The notes under the pieces are model-generated. The model saw only the letters and a program-made list of their open reading frames with translations, made no database searches and had not been told where the DNA came from. Below, piece by piece: positions 1-9,987 of a stretch of DNA of 64,000 bases. The translations under genes and the position numbers were made by a program. The stretch comes from Planococcus salinus (GTDB lineage Bacteria; Bacillota; Bacilli; Bacillales_A; Planococcaceae): positions 62,001 to 126,000 of the forward strand of contig NZ_RIAX01000003.1 of NCBI RefSeq assembly GCF_003719725.1, in the 5' to 3' direction. Each line of letters starts with the position of its first letter. Position 1 is the stretch's first letter.

Positions 1-444
1 TACTTTCTGTGCTGCAAGCAATGACATAGCCACCACTTCTTCGCGTACGGCCGTAATGGCTTTATCTCTTTCGTTGGCAATTTCAGCTACTGCCGCTTCT
101 TTCATGCGGCCAGCTTCCGCGCGGGCAGTTGTAATGATATCCTCGCGAGAAACTTCGCCTTGTTTTTTAGCGTTTTCAACGATTTCCTGTGCTTGTGTAC
201 GCGCTTCTTTCAATAAGCTACGCTGCTCATCAAGCAACTTCTGTTGTTCTTTGCGGCTGTTTTCAGCCGTTTCGATTTCGCTGGCGATCAAATCTTCACG
301 TTGTTGCATTACGCCCATCAATGGGCCCCACGCAAACTTCTTCAGCAACGCCATCAAAATTAGGAAAATGACGAGTGTTGCGATGATGTCTCCGATATTC
401 AAAAACTCCCCGGTTGCACCGAGTACGAGGTGATCAAAAAACAC
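1..444 (-). CDS. atpF: ATP synthase F0 subunit b (partial, 3' end outside window)
   Basis: Peripheral-stalk subunit b of F0F1 ATP synthase, linking the membrane motor to F1. I read 148 codons from a GTG start at 444, preceded by a GGGAG ribosome binding site; the gene runs off the left edge. The N-terminus has one hydrophobic segment (about residues 15-35, ending LKKFAWGPL). A long charged, coiled-coil-like helix rich in E, K, Q and A follows, as expected for subunit b. It lies downstream of atpE on the same strand. The atpE-atpF gap is unusually long (290 bases) for an atp operon and holds a repeat element. Confidence 0.96.
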   Translation of the reverse strand, partial: MFFDHLVLGATGEFLNIGDIIATLVIFLILMALLKKFAWGPLMGVMQQREDLIASEIETAENSRKEQQKLLDEQRSLLKEARTQAQEIVENAKKQGEVSREDIITTARAEAGRMKEAAVAEIANERDKAITAVREEVVAMSLLAAQKV

Positions 445-608
445 GATTGTTTCACTCCCTTCAAGAGCCTAAATTCCATTACTTCTATAGTAAGATCTTT
501 TTTTGTTAAGATGTTTTTTCAACTGTCAAGTGGACATACAAGCATAAATGGCGAAAAATACGCCGAAGCATCCCCGCCATTTTGCTATTTCAATATTAAC
601 TATTCTTA

Positions 609-731
609 TTGTCCAGACTTCAGCTGCCAGACCCTCGAGTCGCTTCGCCTTTACACCGGATGGCTGAAGAACGCCATCATTCGCAAAGTCTCCAGCGCTT
701 GTCGGGTCTGAACGGCAGCTTCCGCTTTTCG
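609..731 (-). repeat. Interspersed repeat between atpE and atpF
   Basis: Read on the minus strand, the element begins AAAAGCGGAAGCTGCCGTTC, contains a CCCGACAAGCGC core and ends GGCAGCTGAAGTCTGGACAA. It starts three bases after the atpE stop codon. The start (AAAAGCGGAAG), the GTTCAG..CCGACA.GC core and the CTGGACA end match the tandem copies at 2564-2829, so I treat both as one repeat family. It sits inside the atp operon and should be transcribed between atpE and atpF. The rest of the gap (445-608) shows nothing recognisable. Confidence 0.7.
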
Positions 732-734
732 TTA

Positions 735-974
<240 letters not shown>

Positions 975-1020
975 TCAGGATAATTGTTTTTTTGTTTGCC
1001 CGATTACGGGCGTTTTATAC

Positions 1021-1758
<738 letters not shown>

Positions 1759-2136
1759 TTAATGGTGTTTCACGTGATAAACAATCCGCTCTGTCAATAG
1801 CAGAACGTATGGGACCATCAACCCGATTACTGTACTGATCAAGTGTATATGCTGGGCAAATAAAATTGCTACTGCCACAGCGGCAGCACCTGATGCAAAC
1901 CGTAATGCCGTTCCAAGCGAACGAACCTTCGAGCCTTCTGTCACCGCCCGGTCAAACTTTTCCATCCGGCGAACCAAGATCCACATATTGTACAGGCCGA
2001 ACAAAGTTCCGATTATCAGACCCGCGAACACCGCCTGGTAAGGGGTCAATCCCCATCCCAGCACAAACGCCGCCAAAATGAAAAAAATCATCTTTTTAAG
2101 TCTTGTATAAATCTCCCTGAGTCCATCCATGTTCAC
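1759..2136 (-). CDS. atpI: ATP synthase protein I
   Basis: Small membrane protein (125 residues, about four hydrophobic segments) of the AtpI family, associated with assembly or stability of the c ring; usually dispensable. Position between the AtpZ-like gene and atpB fits. The GTG start at 2136 overlaps the upstream stop as GTGA, so translation is probably coupled. An ATG two codons inside is an alternative start. C-terminus is basic and His-rich (YHVKHH). Confidence 0.85.
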   Translation of the reverse strand: MNMDGLREIYTRLKKMIFFILAAFVLGWGLTPYQAVFAGLIIGTLFGLYNMWILVRRMEKFDRAVTEGSKVRSLGTALRFASGAAAVAVAILFAQHIHLISTVIGLMVPYVLLLTERIVYHVKHH

Positions 2137-2354
2137 TTGTCTCCCGATTCGAATTTTTGGACGGTCTGAAGCATCGCTCGCACGCCGATGATTAACCCCA
2201 GCATTAAGCAGATGATCAAAAAAAGCGGAGCGGTTCCGAATTGTTCATCGAGCCACATACCTGTGAACAGACCGATGAGCACGGACCCGACAAGTTGTGA
2301 AAGAATGGCACTGTACAGCACCATCGCTTGTAAGGGACTTTTTGTTGGGCGCAT
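2133..2354 (-). CDS. atpZ: AtpZ/AtpI-family F0 accessory protein
   Basis: First gene of the operon: 73 residues with two transmembrane hairpin helices. The second starts after GMWLDEQFGTAPLFLIICLM, a pattern typical of the ATPase_gene1/AtpZ family. Members have been linked to Mg2+/Ca2+ or assembly of F0; function here is inferred from family and position. The last bases overlap the atpI start. Confidence 0.8.
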   Translation of the reverse strand: MRPTKSPLQAMVLYSAILSQLVGSVLIGLFTGMWLDEQFGTAPLFLIICLMLGLIIGVRAMLQTVQKFESGDK

Positions 2355-2471
2355 GATAAACCCCTCGAATTTCGTTTGATTTGACTTTTACCCCGTTAAA
2401 AGAGCCGTCGCATCAGGCTTTCAGAACAACATCTTTTATGTATGAAAACCTTCTCATGCATACCCTTTGTT

Positions 2472-2500
2472 AGCATACAATAGGGGTAAAATCATGTCAA
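2472..2500 (-). promoter_or_regulatory. SigA-type promoter of the atp operon
   Basis: On the minus strand, a perfect -35 TTGACA (2495-2500) is followed by a 17-base spacer and -10 TATGCT (2472-2477). It lies about 118 bases upstream of the first atp gene and is the only good promoter in the interval. Confidence 0.75.
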
Positions 2501-2563
2501 TTAGTAGAAGTGAAAAACTTCACAAGCGATTTCGGGCTGTCATATTCTCGACAAATTCTGTTA

Positions 2564-2829
2564 GAAAAGCGGAAAGAGCCGTTTTGCTTCGAAAGGCATA
2601 AGGCGGGTTGCCGAAGCGGCGTGTTTTCAGCCGCACAGTCTCGAAAAGCGGAAGTGCCTGTTCAGCTCTGACAGGCATAAGGCAGACCAGCGAAGTGGCG
2701 CTCTTTGCCACACAGCTGGGTTGACTTATGTCCCGAAGAGCTAGGCACTGGAGACTGGACACCAGAGTGACTTATGACCCGAGAAGCAGGCTCTTGCAGC
2801 TGGACACTGAAAAGCGGAAAGAGCCGTTA
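2564..2829 (+). repeat. Tandem cluster of the AAAAGCGGAA repeat downstream of mnaA
   Basis: Three copies of the start motif GAAAAGCGGA occur at 2564, 2643 and 2809 in the same orientation. The first two run through GGCATAAGGC, GCGAAG.GGCG and CACAG. Two GACTTATG.CCCGA units ending CTGGACAC follow at about 2722 and 2769. The third copy is cut short after AAAAGCGGAAAGAGCCG and runs directly into the stop codon of mnaA. Same family as the element at 609-731. The rest of 2355-2826 holds only the atp promoter. Confidence 0.7.
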
Positions 2830-3945
2830 CTTGCCTGAAAAGTAGTTGTGAAGAGCTTCCACAATCCGGCGCGATGCTTCCCCGTCGCCATATGGATTAG
2901 AGGCGTGTGACATTTCGGCATACGCTTCGCCGTCCGTCAGCAACTCTTTTGCCAGGCTGTATATATTCTCTTCTTCCGTCCCCGCCAGTTTCAGTGTCCC
3001 GGCATCGATGCCTTCCGGACGCTCTGTGGTATCGCGGAGCACCAGCACCGGTTTCCCGAGAGATGGCGCCTCTTCCTGCACACCGCCGGAATCCGTCAAT
3101 ATAAAGAAGGAACGCGCAGCGAAGTTGTGGAAATCCAGGACTTCCAACGGTTCGATCAAATGGATTCGTGGATCGCGTCCCAACACTTCATCCGCCACTT
3201 CCCGAACTGCCGGATTCATATGCACCGGGTAGACGACTTGCACATCGTCATGCTCCTCAATCAGCCGCTTGATCGCCTTGAACATATTGCGCATCGGCTG
3301 GCCCAGGTTTTCACGGCGGTGAGCTGTCAACAGAATCATCCGGTCGGAACCGATTTTCTCAAGAATCGGATGGGAATAAGTTTCACGGACCGTCGTCTTC
3401 AACGCATCGATGGCTGTATTCCCCGTCACATAGATCATTTCTTCTTTCTTGTTTTCCGCCCGCAGGTTTTGGGCGGATTTGTCAGTCGGCGAAAAATGGA
3501 TGTCTGCCATGACTCCCGTCAATTGCCGGTTCATTTCCTCCGGGTAAGGCGAGTATTTGTTGTGTGTGCGCAGTCCCGCTTCCACATGGCCGACGGCAAT
3601 CTGATTGTAGAAAGCGGCCAGACTGGCGACAAATGTCGTGGTGGTATCTCCATGGACAAGGACAATATCAGGCTTCGCTTCTTTCATCACCGCGTCCAAG
3701 CCCTGTAACCCGCGTACCGTTACATCGCTCAATGTCTGACGATCTTTCATGATGTTCAAATCAAAATCCGGTGTGATTTGAAAAGTGTCCAGCACTTGAT
3801 CGAGCATTTGTCTGTGTTGAGCTGTCACTGTCACCAGCGGCTCGATGGTCTCCGGATGCTTTTGGAGTTCCAGCACAAGCGGTGCCATTTTGATGGCTTC
3901 CGGCCGCGTGCCAAATATCGTCATTACTTTCCACTTTCTCGACAA
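2827..3945 (-). CDS. mnaA: UDP-N-acetylglucosamine 2-epimerase (non-hydrolysing)
   Basis: Interconverts UDP-GlcNAc and UDP-ManNAc, feeding ManNAc-containing wall polymers such as the teichoic acid linkage unit. 372 residues. Signatures: FGTRPEAIKM at 11-20, VHGDTTTT around 97-104 (Asp100), VEAGLRT (Glu122), YPEEMNRQ, TAHRREN (His209) and DSGGVQEEAPSLGKPVLVLR. Catalytic acids and histidine of the family are all present. The likely start is TTG at 3945, giving MSRKWKVMTIFGTRP, which matches the usual family N-terminus; an ATG seven codons in is an alternative. Encoded 19 bases downstream of upp, likely co-transcribed. Confidence 0.95.
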   Translation of the reverse strand: MSRKWKVMTIFGTRPEAIKMAPLVLELQKHPETIEPLVTVTAQHRQMLDQVLDTFQITPDFDLNIMKDRQTLSDVTVRGLQGLDAVMKEAKPDIVLVHGDTTTTFVASLAAFYNQIAVGHVEAGLRTHNKYSPYPEEMNRQLTGVMADIHFSPTDKSAQNLRAENKKEEMIYVTGNTAIDALKTTVRETYSHPILEKIGSDRMILLTAHRRENLGQPMRNMFKAIKRLIEEHDDVQVVYPVHMNPAVREVADEVLGRDPRIHLIEPLEVLDFHNFAARSFFILTDSGGVQEEAPSLGKPVLVLRDTTERPEGIDAGTLKLAGTEEENIYSLAKELLTDGEAYAEMSHASNPYGDGEASRRIVEALHNYFSGK

Positions 3946-3964
3946 ACTAATCTACCCCGTTTCT

Positions 3965-4612
<648 letters not shown>

Positions 4613-4628
4613 CTACATTATCTTACCC

Positions 4629-4637
4629 AGTATAACA
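4629..4637 (-). promoter_or_regulatory. Extended -10 promoter candidate for upp
   Basis: Minus strand TGTTATACT (TGnTATACT) lies about 40 bases upstream of the upp start. No convincing -35 box accompanies it, which is tolerated for extended -10 promoters. Confidence 0.45.
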
Positions 4638-4789
4638 GAAATCGATCATTGCGAGGGACGCCAGAAATCATTGAGAGTATTCAGAAAAAGAAGAGCCCCG
4701 CGTCAGGAATTCCGTCACTGACCGTAGTACAGCCACGTTTCATCTGTCCTTCTTATTGAACAAAAATCTGATCGCCTTAATTTGGACAC

Positions 4790-4818
4790 AAAAAAAACCG
4801 AAGCTTGTCAGCAACGGT
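4790..4818 (-). terminator. Rho-independent terminator after the LOV-EAL gene
   Basis: Minus strand ACCGTTGCTGACAAGCTTCGGT folds into an imperfect hairpin (ACCG/CGGT plus GCT/AGC) followed by eight T. It directly follows the stop codon at 4819-4821. Confidence 0.7.
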
Positions 4819-6993
4819 CTATAGTAAATTGGCTTCGTCCAGTGGCATGGGCTTATGAAACAGATAGCCCTGGCCGTATCGGCAGCCAAGTGCCAGTAAG
4901 GTCCGGCGTTGCGTCTCCGTTTCAATGCCTTCGGCTACAGCAGACATATTCAGGTTTTCCGCAAGTTGAATAATGGTCCGGACAATCGCCAAAGTTCCTT
5001 CGCCTTCCATATTTGATATGAAGGAACGGTCGATTTTGATCTCGCTTACCGGCAGCTTCTGCAAGTAACTGAGCGAGGAATACCCGGTGCCAAAGTCATC
5101 GACAGAGCTGGTGAAGCCGTAGTCATTCAATTGCTTGAACACTTTGTATGCCGTATCAATATCCACAAATCCGATCCGCTCGGTAATTTCAAGACGAATC
5201 CATTTCGGGTCAATGTCGTATTCGGCTGCTGTATCAACCAGATAGGGAATAAAAGACCGATGGAAAAAATGTTCCGCTGAAATATTGATGGCTACAGGCC
5301 GAAGTCGCTGTCCCCTATCCTGTCTTTTTTTCAGCCATTCCATTACGCGCAAGAAAACTTTCTGCTCCAACACTCTTATTTTTCCGTTCTTTTCGGCCGC
5401 AGGAATAAAAACATTCGGACCGATTGGCCCCAGCTCGGGGGAGTCCCACCTGGCCAACGCTTCGAAACTGACAATTTCTCCGGTTTTCAATTCCACTTTC
5501 GGCTGTAGATGAACATCCACTTCGCCTCTATTCAAAGCTGCCGTCAATTCACTGGCCAAACGCAAATCCCTTCTCATGATCTGATCGTGCTCATCTTCAA
5601 AATAACAGATGGATTCACCGGTACCGAGCTTGGCTTTGGACAGAGCGCTGTCCGCATGGCGGATCAGTTCGTCTCCATCCCGCCGATTTGGCGTAATGAG
5701 TGCAATCCCCATTTTCATGGTCATGAATAATTCCAGATCCTGAATGGAAACCGGCTTTTCTACGCATTGTTTGATGCGCTCCAGGTTTTCCGTGAGGTCT
5801 TTTAATGGAGACAAGCTGACAAAAGCGATAGTCGAATCAGAAAAACGGGCAACGAAATGCCGGGAAATCCATGGATCCCGCATAAACCGCCTGCCGATTT
5901 CCCGGATGAGCAGATCGCCTTCACGATGACCGTATTGATCGACTACTTTGACGTATTCATCGAGTGAGATAAAAGCGACAAACCCTTCTTTGCCTTCTTC
6001 CAACAAACCGGTGAGCTCATTCATGAAATAATTCCGGTTCGACAAGCCGGTTTCTTTGTCGATATAGGCCAGGCGCAGCACTTCTTCCTGTTCCCTGGAA
6101 TACTTGACAGCCAACGCTACACTTGGGGCCACCTGTTCCAGAAACCGCAAATCATCGGGAGCCGGTGTCATTACGGAAGAGAAATATATTGCGAATGCGC
6201 CGATTGAGTTGCCTGCTGTGTCGGTGATCGGAACTGACCAACTCGATGCCAAATGAAATTCTTTGACCAGCTTCCTGTGCTTTTCCCATAAGGGATCTTT
6301 GGCCGTGTCTACGCTGACAACCGCTTCCTGGCGATGAAAAGCAGCGCCGCACGTTCCCACATCGGCTTCGACTTGGAGGCCATCAATGTCTTGATGGAAT
6401 TCTTCCGGCATCGATTTACCTGCTGCAATTCGAAAGCGCTCCTGTTCGTCAACCATCAATACCGTGCATTTTGCACCATCTGCAAAAAACGATTCTGCTG
6501 TATCACAAACTTGTTGCAGCAGCACACTTAACATATGGCCTTTTTCGATGCCCGTGTAAATGTCCTGCTGTATTTTAATGAGCGCCTCTGCTCTTTTCCG
6601 CTCCGTAATGTCTTTTTGCAACAATAACGTAAACATAAACTTTTTTTCCTGGATGAAAAGCGGCTGTATCGTGATTTCGTTCCAAAATGGCCGACCATCT
6701 TTACGGTAATTGACAATTTCAAAAGTACCGGCTTTGTTGGCCAGCGTGTATTCCCTGATTTGTCCGCTGACTTCCCTGTCTGTTTTGATGCCGTGCAGAA
6801 AGCGGCCGTTGTTGCCAAGCACTTCTTCTTCTGAATACCCGGTCATTTCATAAAAAGCATCGTTTGCATAAACAATTGGGAGATCTTCCGATTCCGGGTT
6901 GATGACCAGGAATCCTGTCTGGAATTCCACCCCGAGACGGCGCAGCCAATCAATGACCACTTGTTTCTCTTCGCTCATTTTATGTAGTTGCAT
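4819..6993 (-). CDS. LOV/PAS-GAF-(degenerate GGDEF)-EAL c-di-GMP phosphodiesterase
   Basis: Predicted cytosolic sensory protein, 724 residues. Residues about 20-130 align closely with LOV domains such as YtvA: TGYSEEEVLG, then GNNGRFLHG where active LOV has G-x-N-C-R-F-L-Q-G, then NYRKDGRPFWNE and LLQKDIT. The photoactive Cys is Gly63 here, but Asn95, Asn105 and Gln126 of the flavin pocket remain. A GAF domain follows (about 143-298). In the GGDEF domain (about 308-468) the signature is replaced by SDSTI, so cyclase activity is unlikely. The EAL domain (about 477-724) keeps EAL (511-513), DDFGTGYSSL, Lys653 and Glu688, so it should hydrolyse c-di-GMP. ATG at 6993 has GGAGGG seven bases upstream. 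The gene splits the usual glyA-upp pair, suggesting insertion. Confidence 0.9.
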   Translation of the reverse strand: MQLHKMSEEKQVVIDWLRRLGVEFQTGFLVINPESEDLPIVYANDAFYEMTGYSEEEVLGNNGRFLHGIKTDREVSGQIREYTLANKAGTFEIVNYRKDGRPFWNEITIQPLFIQEKKFMFTLLLQKDITERKRAEALIKIQQDIYTGIEKGHMLSVLLQQVCDTAESFFADGAKCTVLMVDEQERFRIAAGKSMPEEFHQDIDGLQVEADVGTCGAAFHRQEAVVSVDTAKDPLWEKHRKLVKEFHLASSWSVPITDTAGNSIGAFAIYFSSVMTPAPDDLRFLEQVAPSVALAVKYSREQEEVLRLAYIDKETGLSNRNYFMNELTGLLEEGKEGFVAFISLDEYVKVVDQYGHREGDLLIREIGRRFMRDPWISRHFVARFSDSTIAFVSLSPLKDLTENLERIKQCVEKPVSIQDLELFMTMKMGIALITPNRRDGDELIRHADSALSKAKLGTGESICYFEDEHDQIMRRDLRLASELTAALNRGEVDVHLQPKVELKTGEIVSFEALARWDSPELGPIGPNVFIPAAEKNGKIRVLEQKVFLRVMEWLKKRQDRGQRLRPVAINISAEHFFHRSFIPYLVDTAAEYDIDPKWIRLEITERIGFVDIDTAYKVFKQLNDYGFTSSVDDFGTGYSSLSYLQKLPVSEIKIDRSFISNMEGEGTLAIVRTIIQLAENLNMSAVAEGIETETQRRTLLALGCRYGQGYLFHKPMPLDEANLL

Positions 6994-7023
6994 ACGCAGT
7001 CCCTCCAGATCCAATATGTACAG

Positions 7024-7067
7024 AACAAAAATACAGCTGCCAGCCTTAAGCTCTTGGCAGCTGTATT
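7024..7067 (-). terminator. Rho-independent terminator of glyA
   Basis: Inverted repeat AATACAGCTGCCA / TGGCAGCTGTATT (13 bp, loop about 13 bases) with a T-run on the minus strand. It starts four bases after the glyA stop and separates glyA from the sensory gene. Confidence 0.85.
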
Positions 7068-7070
7068 CCC

Positions 7071-8306
7071 TTATTTATATAACGGAAAACTTGCCGTCAG
7101 TTTCGCCGTACGTTCAGCGGCTTGTTGTTTTATATCGTTGTCTTCAGGATTTTTCAGAAGTGAGGCAATGATGGAAGCCACTTCCTTCATTTCCGGCTCT
7201 TTAAAGCCGCGCGATGTAACGGCCGGTGTCCCGAGACGCAGTCCGGATGTGACAAATGGGCTCTCCGGGTCAAACGGGATGGTGTTCTTGTTTGTCGTAA
7301 TTCCGACTTCATCCAGTAAATGCTCCGCTACTTTCCCGGTCAAGTTCAATTCACGAAGATCGACAAGCATCACGTGGTTGTCTGTACCGCCGGAAACGAT
7401 GCCCACACCTTCAGCCATCAAGCCTTCAGCCAATGCTTTTGCGTTTTTCACTACCTGATCAATATACGTTTCAAACTCCGGCTGTTGAGCTTCTCCGAAC
7501 GCTACCGCTTTCGAAGCAATCACGTGCATCAGCGGGCCGCCCTGGATTCCAGGGAAAATCGTCTTATCGATTTTTTTCGCAAACTCTTCTGTGCAAAGAA
7601 TCAATCCACCGCGCGGGCCACGAAGTGTCTTATGCGTGGTTGAAGTGACAAAATGGGCATGCGGCACAGGACTTGGATGAGCTCCAGTGGCAACGAGACC
7701 TGCAATATGTGCCATATCCACCATCAAATAAGCTCCGACTTCGTCTGCAATTTCGCGGAATTTCGCAAAATCAAGTACACGGGAATACGCACTTGCCCCA
7801 GCGACGATCAACTTAGGTTTGTGCTCGAGTGCCACTTCACGGACTACATCATAATCGATCAGTTGCGTCTCTTCATTGACACCATACTCCACAAAATTAT
7901 ATGTCATGCCGCTGAAGTTGACACGGCTGCCATGTGTCAAATGACCACCATGGTTCAGGTTCATCCCAAGGACTGTGTCACCTTGCTTAAGAATCGCTGT
8001 ATAAACCGCCATGTTCGCCTGCGATCCGGAATGCGGCTGAACGTTTGCATGGTCTGCTCCGAAAATTTCTTTCAGACGGTCACGTGCGATGTTTTCCACA
8101 ACATCCACGAATTCGCATCCGCCATAATAGCGTTTGTTCGGATAACCTTCTGCGTACTTATTCGTCAACACTGAGCCTTGCGCGTCCATTACTGCCTGTG
8201 AAACAAAGTTCTCTGATGCAATCAGTTCGATGTTCGCTTCCTGACGATCCTTTTCAGCGTTCATCGCTTCAAATACTGCCGGGTCCTGCGCCTTAATCAA
8301 TTCCAT
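7071..8306 (-). CDS. glyA: Serine hydroxymethyltransferase
   Basis: PLP enzyme converting serine plus tetrahydrofolate to glycine plus 5,10-methylene-THF, the main one-carbon source. 411 residues. The PLP-lysine lies in [14 protein letters not shown] (about residue 226); [15 protein letters not shown] and the [10 protein letters not shown] substrate loop are present. I chose ATG at 8306 because AGGAGG lies eight bases upstream and the homologous N-terminus is [12 protein letters not shown]; longer in-frame extensions lack a binding site. The start overlaps the upstream UPF0340 gene by 14 bases. Confidence 0.97.
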   Translation of the reverse strand: MELIKAQDPAVFEAMNAEKDRQEANIELIASENFVSQAVMDAQGSVLTNKYAEGYPNKRYYGGCEFVDVVENIARDRLKEIFGADHANVQPHSGSQANMAVYTAILKQGDTVLGMNLNHGGHLTHGSRVNFSGMTYNFVEYGVNEETQLIDYDVVREVALEHKPKLIVAGASAYSRVLDFAKFREIADEVGAYLMVDMAHIAGLVATGAHPSPVPHAHFVTSTTHKTLRGPRGGLILCTEEFAKKIDKTIFPGIQGGPLMHVIASKAVAFGEAQQPEFETYIDQVVKNAKALAEGLMAEGVGIVSGGTDNHVMLVDLRELNLTGKVAEHLLDEVGITTNKNTIPFDPESPFVTSGLRLGTPAVTSRGFKEPEMKEVASIIASLLKNPEDNDIKQQAAERTAKLTASFPLYK

Positions 8307-8877
8307 TCTGATATCCCTCCTGTGATTGAACAAGCTCACGATCATAGCTCGCCCGCTCCCCGCCGATGAGTTTCGGCCGTGTGGTCGCAGCGGACACGAT
8401 CGCTTCACCTATTAGTTTAACAGAAGTTCGCACCGGAACGGCCACTCTTTTTAAATGCATGCCAATCATGGTTTGCCCGATATCGATTCCTGCATGGGCC
8501 TGGATTTCTTCCACTACTACAGGATCTTCCATATTCGAAAATGCATAAGCACTCATCGAGCCGCCGGCTTTGGCGACGGGGATGACTGTCACAGGTTCCC
8601 AGCCGTATTTCTCAGCTGCTTCGCGTTCGATCGTCAATGCACGGTTGATGTGTTCACAGCCCTGGAAGGCCAGGTAAAGGCCGTGCTTCGCCGCAAATTT
8701 CACAAACGGTTCAAACAGGCTTTCGGCAATGTCCAATCCGCCGCCCGTACCAATGCGTTTTCCGGCAATTTCAGAAGTTGAGCAGCCGACTACAAACACT
8801 TGGCCTTTTTTGAATTCGATTTGCTGCTCCAATTCACTCAGATTTTCCTCGAGTTGCAATTGCCACAATGTCTGCAT
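8293..8877 (-). CDS. ywlG: UPF0340/DUF436 (TIGR01440) family protein, YwlG-like
   Basis: Conserved protein of unknown function, 194 residues, found next to glyA/rpiB in Bacillales. Visible features: [19 protein letters not shown] near the N-terminus (a glycine-rich loop with a Cys), [12 protein letters not shown], and [12 protein letters not shown]. No signal peptide or membrane segment. Start ATG has AAGGAGGAG. It sits in an apparent operon rpiB-ywlG-glyA; no function can be assigned from sequence alone. Confidence 0.9.
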   Translation of the reverse strand: MQTLWQLQLEENLSELEQQIEFKKGQVFVVGCSTSEIAGKRIGTGGGLDIAESLFEPFVKFAAKHGLYLAFQGCEHINRALTIEREAAEKYGWEPVTVIPVAKAGGSMSAYAFSNMEDPVVVEEIQAHAGIDIGQTMIGMHLKRVAVPVRTSVKLIGEAIVSAATTRPKLIGGERASYDRELVQSQEGYQNGID

Positions 8878-8892
8878 GTCGACTCCTCCTTA

Positions 8893-9330
8893 TTATTGTT
8901 CTAAAGCTGTGATTTTCTGAACCCGCTTTTCGTGACGGCCTCCTTCAAATTCTTCAGTCAGCCAGGTTTTCGCGATTTCACGGGCAAGCCCCGGTCCGAT
9001 GACGCGTTCGCCCATAGCCAGTACGTTGGAATCGTTATGGCCTCTTGTCGCTTTTGCACTGAATACGTCATGAACCAGCGCACAACGGATGCCTTTGACT
9101 TTGTTGGCCGAAATCGACATGCCGATGCCGGTCCCGCAAATCAGGATTCCCCGGTCGAACTCTCCGTTTGCCACTCTTTCTGCCACCGGTGCTGCATAAT
9201 CCGGGTAATCTACGGAATCGTCTGTCTGTGGTCCAAAATCTTTATAATCAATGCCCAACTCGTTCAGCAAGTTGACAATTTCCTTGCGCAAATTATTTCC
9301 ACCGTGATCTGATGAGATTGCAATTTTCAT
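8893..9330 (-). CDS. rpiB: Ribose-5-phosphate isomerase B
   Basis: Pentose phosphate pathway: ribulose-5-P to ribose-5-P. 145 residues. The family start MKIAISSDHGG carries the catalytic-site Asp-His, CGTGIGMSISANK carries the active-site Cys, and HDVFSAKATRGHNDSN follows. I chose ATG at 9330, preceded by AAGAGGG; a start seven codons earlier is possible but lacks a site. It lies 15 bases upstream of ywlG. Confidence 0.96.
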   Translation of the reverse strand: MKIAISSDHGGNNLRKEIVNLLNELGIDYKDFGPQTDDSVDYPDYAAPVAERVANGEFDRGILICGTGIGMSISANKVKGIRCALVHDVFSAKATRGHNDSNVLAMGERVIGPGLAREIAKTWLTEEFEGGRHEKRVQKITALEQ

Positions 9331-9466
9331 GTAAAGCCCTCTTTTCGTCATATTCTTATGTTTATCTTACCATCTTTGCCGTCAAATTCATACAAACCAC
9401 TACGCTGACTGGGCAACCGAAGCCTATGACCACTCGCTCGGAGTCTGTGAGCGCTCAACCTTTTTC

Positions 9467-9499
9467 AACACAAAAAACCGCTTGCACCTATGCAAGCGG
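9467..9499 (-). terminator. Rho-independent terminator of ywlE
   Basis: Perfect 9-bp stem CCGCTTGCA/TGCAAGCGG with a 4-base loop, followed on the minus strand by TTTTTTGTGTT. It ends the tsaC-ywlE unit ahead of rpiB. Confidence 0.85.
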
Positions 9500-9531
9500 C
9501 AATTCCATTTTCACGCAGCGTTTTCTGCCAT

Positions 9532-9966
9532 TCACTCTTCAGCAATTTTATCTGCTAATCGGTCAAGCAACCTTTTCAATTCATTGAATGTTGCGGTATA
9601 GGTGGATAAAGAACCGCCGTACGGGTCGGAAACATCTTCTTTTCTGCCTTCCACAAATTCTTTCAGTGAAAAAATCCTGTCAGATGCTTCCGGATAACTT
9701 TGCATGACCAGCCGCTTATGGGATTCCGTCATGGTCAAGATCAAAGAAGCCCACTGGACGTCTTCCGGTTCCAATGACTTTGAAGTATGTTCAAATTCGA
9801 TTCCCTGTTCTTCAAGCACGGCCTGAGCGTTCGAAGACAATGGAGCCTCGCCGGCAAAAAGGCCAGCAGAACGAACTTCCACATCAGGCAATTGCTTGGC
9901 TGATAGGATGGCTTCTGCCATTGGGCTTCTGCATGTATTTCCGGTACATATGAAAAAGATATTCAT
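9532..9966 (-). CDS. ywlE: Low-molecular-weight protein arginine phosphatase
   Basis: Cytosolic phosphatase of the LMW-PTP fold that removes phosphate from arginine residues marked by McsB. 144 residues. The P-loop is FICTGNTCRSPMAE with nucleophile Cys7; Thr11 in CTGNTCRS is the residue known to favour phospho-arginine in YwlE, in contrast to Ile in tyrosine phosphatases. The acid-base Asp lies in VSDPYGGS. Start ATG is preceded by AGGTG. It lies 22 bases downstream of tsaC. Confidence 0.94.
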   Translation of the reverse strand: MNIFFICTGNTCRSPMAEAILSAKQLPDVEVRSAGLFAGEAPLSSNAQAVLEEQGIEFEHTSKSLEPEDVQWASLILTMTESHKRLVMQSYPEASDRIFSLKEFVEGRKEDVSDPYGGSLSTYTATFNELKRLLDRLADKIAEE

Positions 9967-9987
9967 GTTACACCTGCTTTCGAAAAT

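Noticed and set aside
2520-2762. 80-codon minus-strand frame
   Set aside because: It lies entirely within the AAAAGCGGAA repeat cluster and has no ribosome binding site or known homology.
7070-7460. Plus-strand frames over glyA
   Set aside because: Shadows of a strongly conserved minus-strand gene.
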